Origin: an uncultured Gluconobacter sp.
Lineage (GTDB): Bacteria; Pseudomonadota; Alphaproteobacteria; Acetobacterales; Acetobacteraceae
Direction: 5' to 3'
Assembly (NCBI GenBank): GCA_937880175.1
Contig: CALFLO010000014.1
Span: forward strand, 1 to 43,086
DNA length: 43,086 bases
The notes under the pieces were generated by a model. The model was not told where the DNA came from. It ran no database searches and saw only the letters and a list, made by a program, of their open reading frames with translations. How positions within the stretch are numbered: position 1 is the first letter of the stretch; the number at the start of each line of letters is the position of its first letter. This document shows, piece after piece, positions 42,460 through 43,086 of this stretch. The position numbers were made by a program, and so were the translations under genes.

Positions 42460-42572
42460 GACATCCACGTTAGGAGAAAATCCCGGCCGGACAAAGACCC
42501 TGAACGCGCCTGTTGCAGGTTGTTGCAAACAGACAGCAGCAAGGAATTCCGCCGTCTGCATGGCTTGCCAGC

Positions 42573-42601
42573 TTGACTCTGCATGGCGGGATGGGTAATC
42601 G
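42573..42601 (+). promoter_or_regulatory. Candidate promoter for rpmJ
   Basis: TTGACT (42573-42578) and TAATCG (42596-42601) are spaced by 17 bases, about 75 bases before the rpmJ start. The -35 is close to consensus, the -10 weaker. Confidence 0.4.
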
Positions 42602-42675
42602 GAGCCATTCTTTCGCGGGCGTTCCGGCCCGCTGTCCGGTCCGCAAGGGCCTTACCCGTCGAGAGCCTGATCACC

Positions 42676-42801
42676 ATGAAGATCCGCAACAGCCTGAAGT
42701 CCGCCAAGCTTCGTGACAAGGATTGCCGCGTTGTCCGCCGTCGCGGCCGCGTCTACATCATCAACAAGAAGAACCCGCGCATGAAGGCTCGCCAGGGCTG
42801 A
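42676..42801 (+). CDS. rpmJ: Ribosomal protein bL36
   Basis: This is a 41-residue component of the 50S subunit. The sequence MKIRNSLKSAKLRDKDCRVV, followed by RRRGRVYIINKKNPRMKARQG in context, is the alphaproteobacterial bL36 form. It has one Cys only, so the Cys3His zinc site of the classical form is absent; this is the longer zinc-independent type. I chose the ATG at 42676; the open frame reaches back to 42583, but only this start gives the family N-terminus. Confidence 0.96.
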   Translation: MKIRNSLKSAKLRDKDCRVVRRRGRVYIINKKNPRMKARQG

Positions 42802-42818
42802 ACCCCTTGGTCTGCCGG

Positions 42819-43086
42819 ATGACGGATGGACGGCGCTGGCTCATGGCTGGCGCCGTTCTGCTTTGTAGCCCGGCCCTGACTTTTCTGCCAGTTCCGGCTG
42901 CACGCGCCGCAGATCCTGCCGCGTCCGGCCCCGCAGCCCCTCCGGCTGCCACGTCTTCTAAACCCCCTGCCCTGCCCGGCGCCCCGCCGGGGGCCGCCCA
43001 GGCCGCGCCCCCGGCGGCCGCCCCCCGGCCCCCGCGCCCGCCGCGCCCGGCGCGGCGGCGGGGCGCGGGCGCGGGCCGGGCCGGGG
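42819..43086 (+). CDS. Secreted Pro/Ala-rich protein, truncated at the window end
   Basis: An open frame starts at ATG 42819, 17 bases after the rpmJ stop, and has no stop before the window end. The visible N-terminus, MTDGRRWLMAGAVLLCSPAL, looks like a signal peptide with a cut site near ARAA, followed by a Pro/Ala-rich stretch. The final 80 to 100 bases are almost pure G and C and become Arg/Pro/Gly-rich in translation, so the sequence there may be unreliable. Another possible start is ATG 42843. The family is not identifiable from this part. Confidence 0.55.
   Translation, partial: MTDGRRWLMAGAVLLCSPALTFLPVPAARAADPAASGPAAPPAATSSKPPALPGAPPGAAQAAPPAAAPRPPRPPRPARRRGAGAGRAG

Overview
The window looks like a chromosomal piece of an acetic acid bacterium (Acetobacteraceae), most likely Gluconobacter or a close relative. 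This is inferred from the high GC content, the alphaproteobacterial gene set, and an AT-rich compound hairpin of a kind I recall from acetic acid bacteria. I could not run a database search. The right end runs into extremely GC-rich, low-complexity sequence and may be a contig edge.

Layout. 1-3192 (minus): the phosphate ABC transporter operon pstC-pstA-pstB-phoU, with phoU cut by the left edge and no pstS in view. 3533-4072 (plus): dps, ending at a strong terminator. 4136-15773 (minus): a cell-surface or secretion block, in transcription order a type I secretion ABC exporter, its HlyD adaptor, a terminator, a Sel1-repeat protein, a 980-residue double glycosyltransferase, a ChW-like repeat protein and a second glycosyltransferase. 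No obvious secreted substrate or TolC-type outer-membrane channel lies in the window. 16134-17948: a short-chain dehydrogenase divergent from a LysR regulator. 18034-19488: selO. 19980-24507 (plus): a tightly overlapped biotin operon bioA-bioF-(BioH-like esterase)-bioC-bioD, without bioB. 24670-28412 (plus): opgG/opgD-like and opgH for periplasmic glucans. Then come a small DUF2501-like secreted protein (minus) and oligopeptidase B (plus).

The stretch from about 31.4 to 38.6 kb reads as accessory DNA. It holds two different FAD-dependent aromatic monooxygenases, a MarR regulator divergent from one of them with a candidate operator between, and then a lone 884-residue NACHT-type STAND ATPase that starts with TTG. 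The ATPase has an unrecognised N-terminal domain and a pentapeptide-like segment near its C-terminus. It is the best candidate here for an undescribed system, plausibly anti-phage defence. The stretch is bounded on the right by the compound hairpin.

After the island comes a FUSC / DUF1656 / HlyD efflux operon (AaeB-AaeX-AaeA type, minus), a small secreted four-cysteine protein (minus), rpmJ (plus) and a truncated secreted protein at the right edge. I saw no rRNA, tRNA, CRISPR array or intact insertion sequence.
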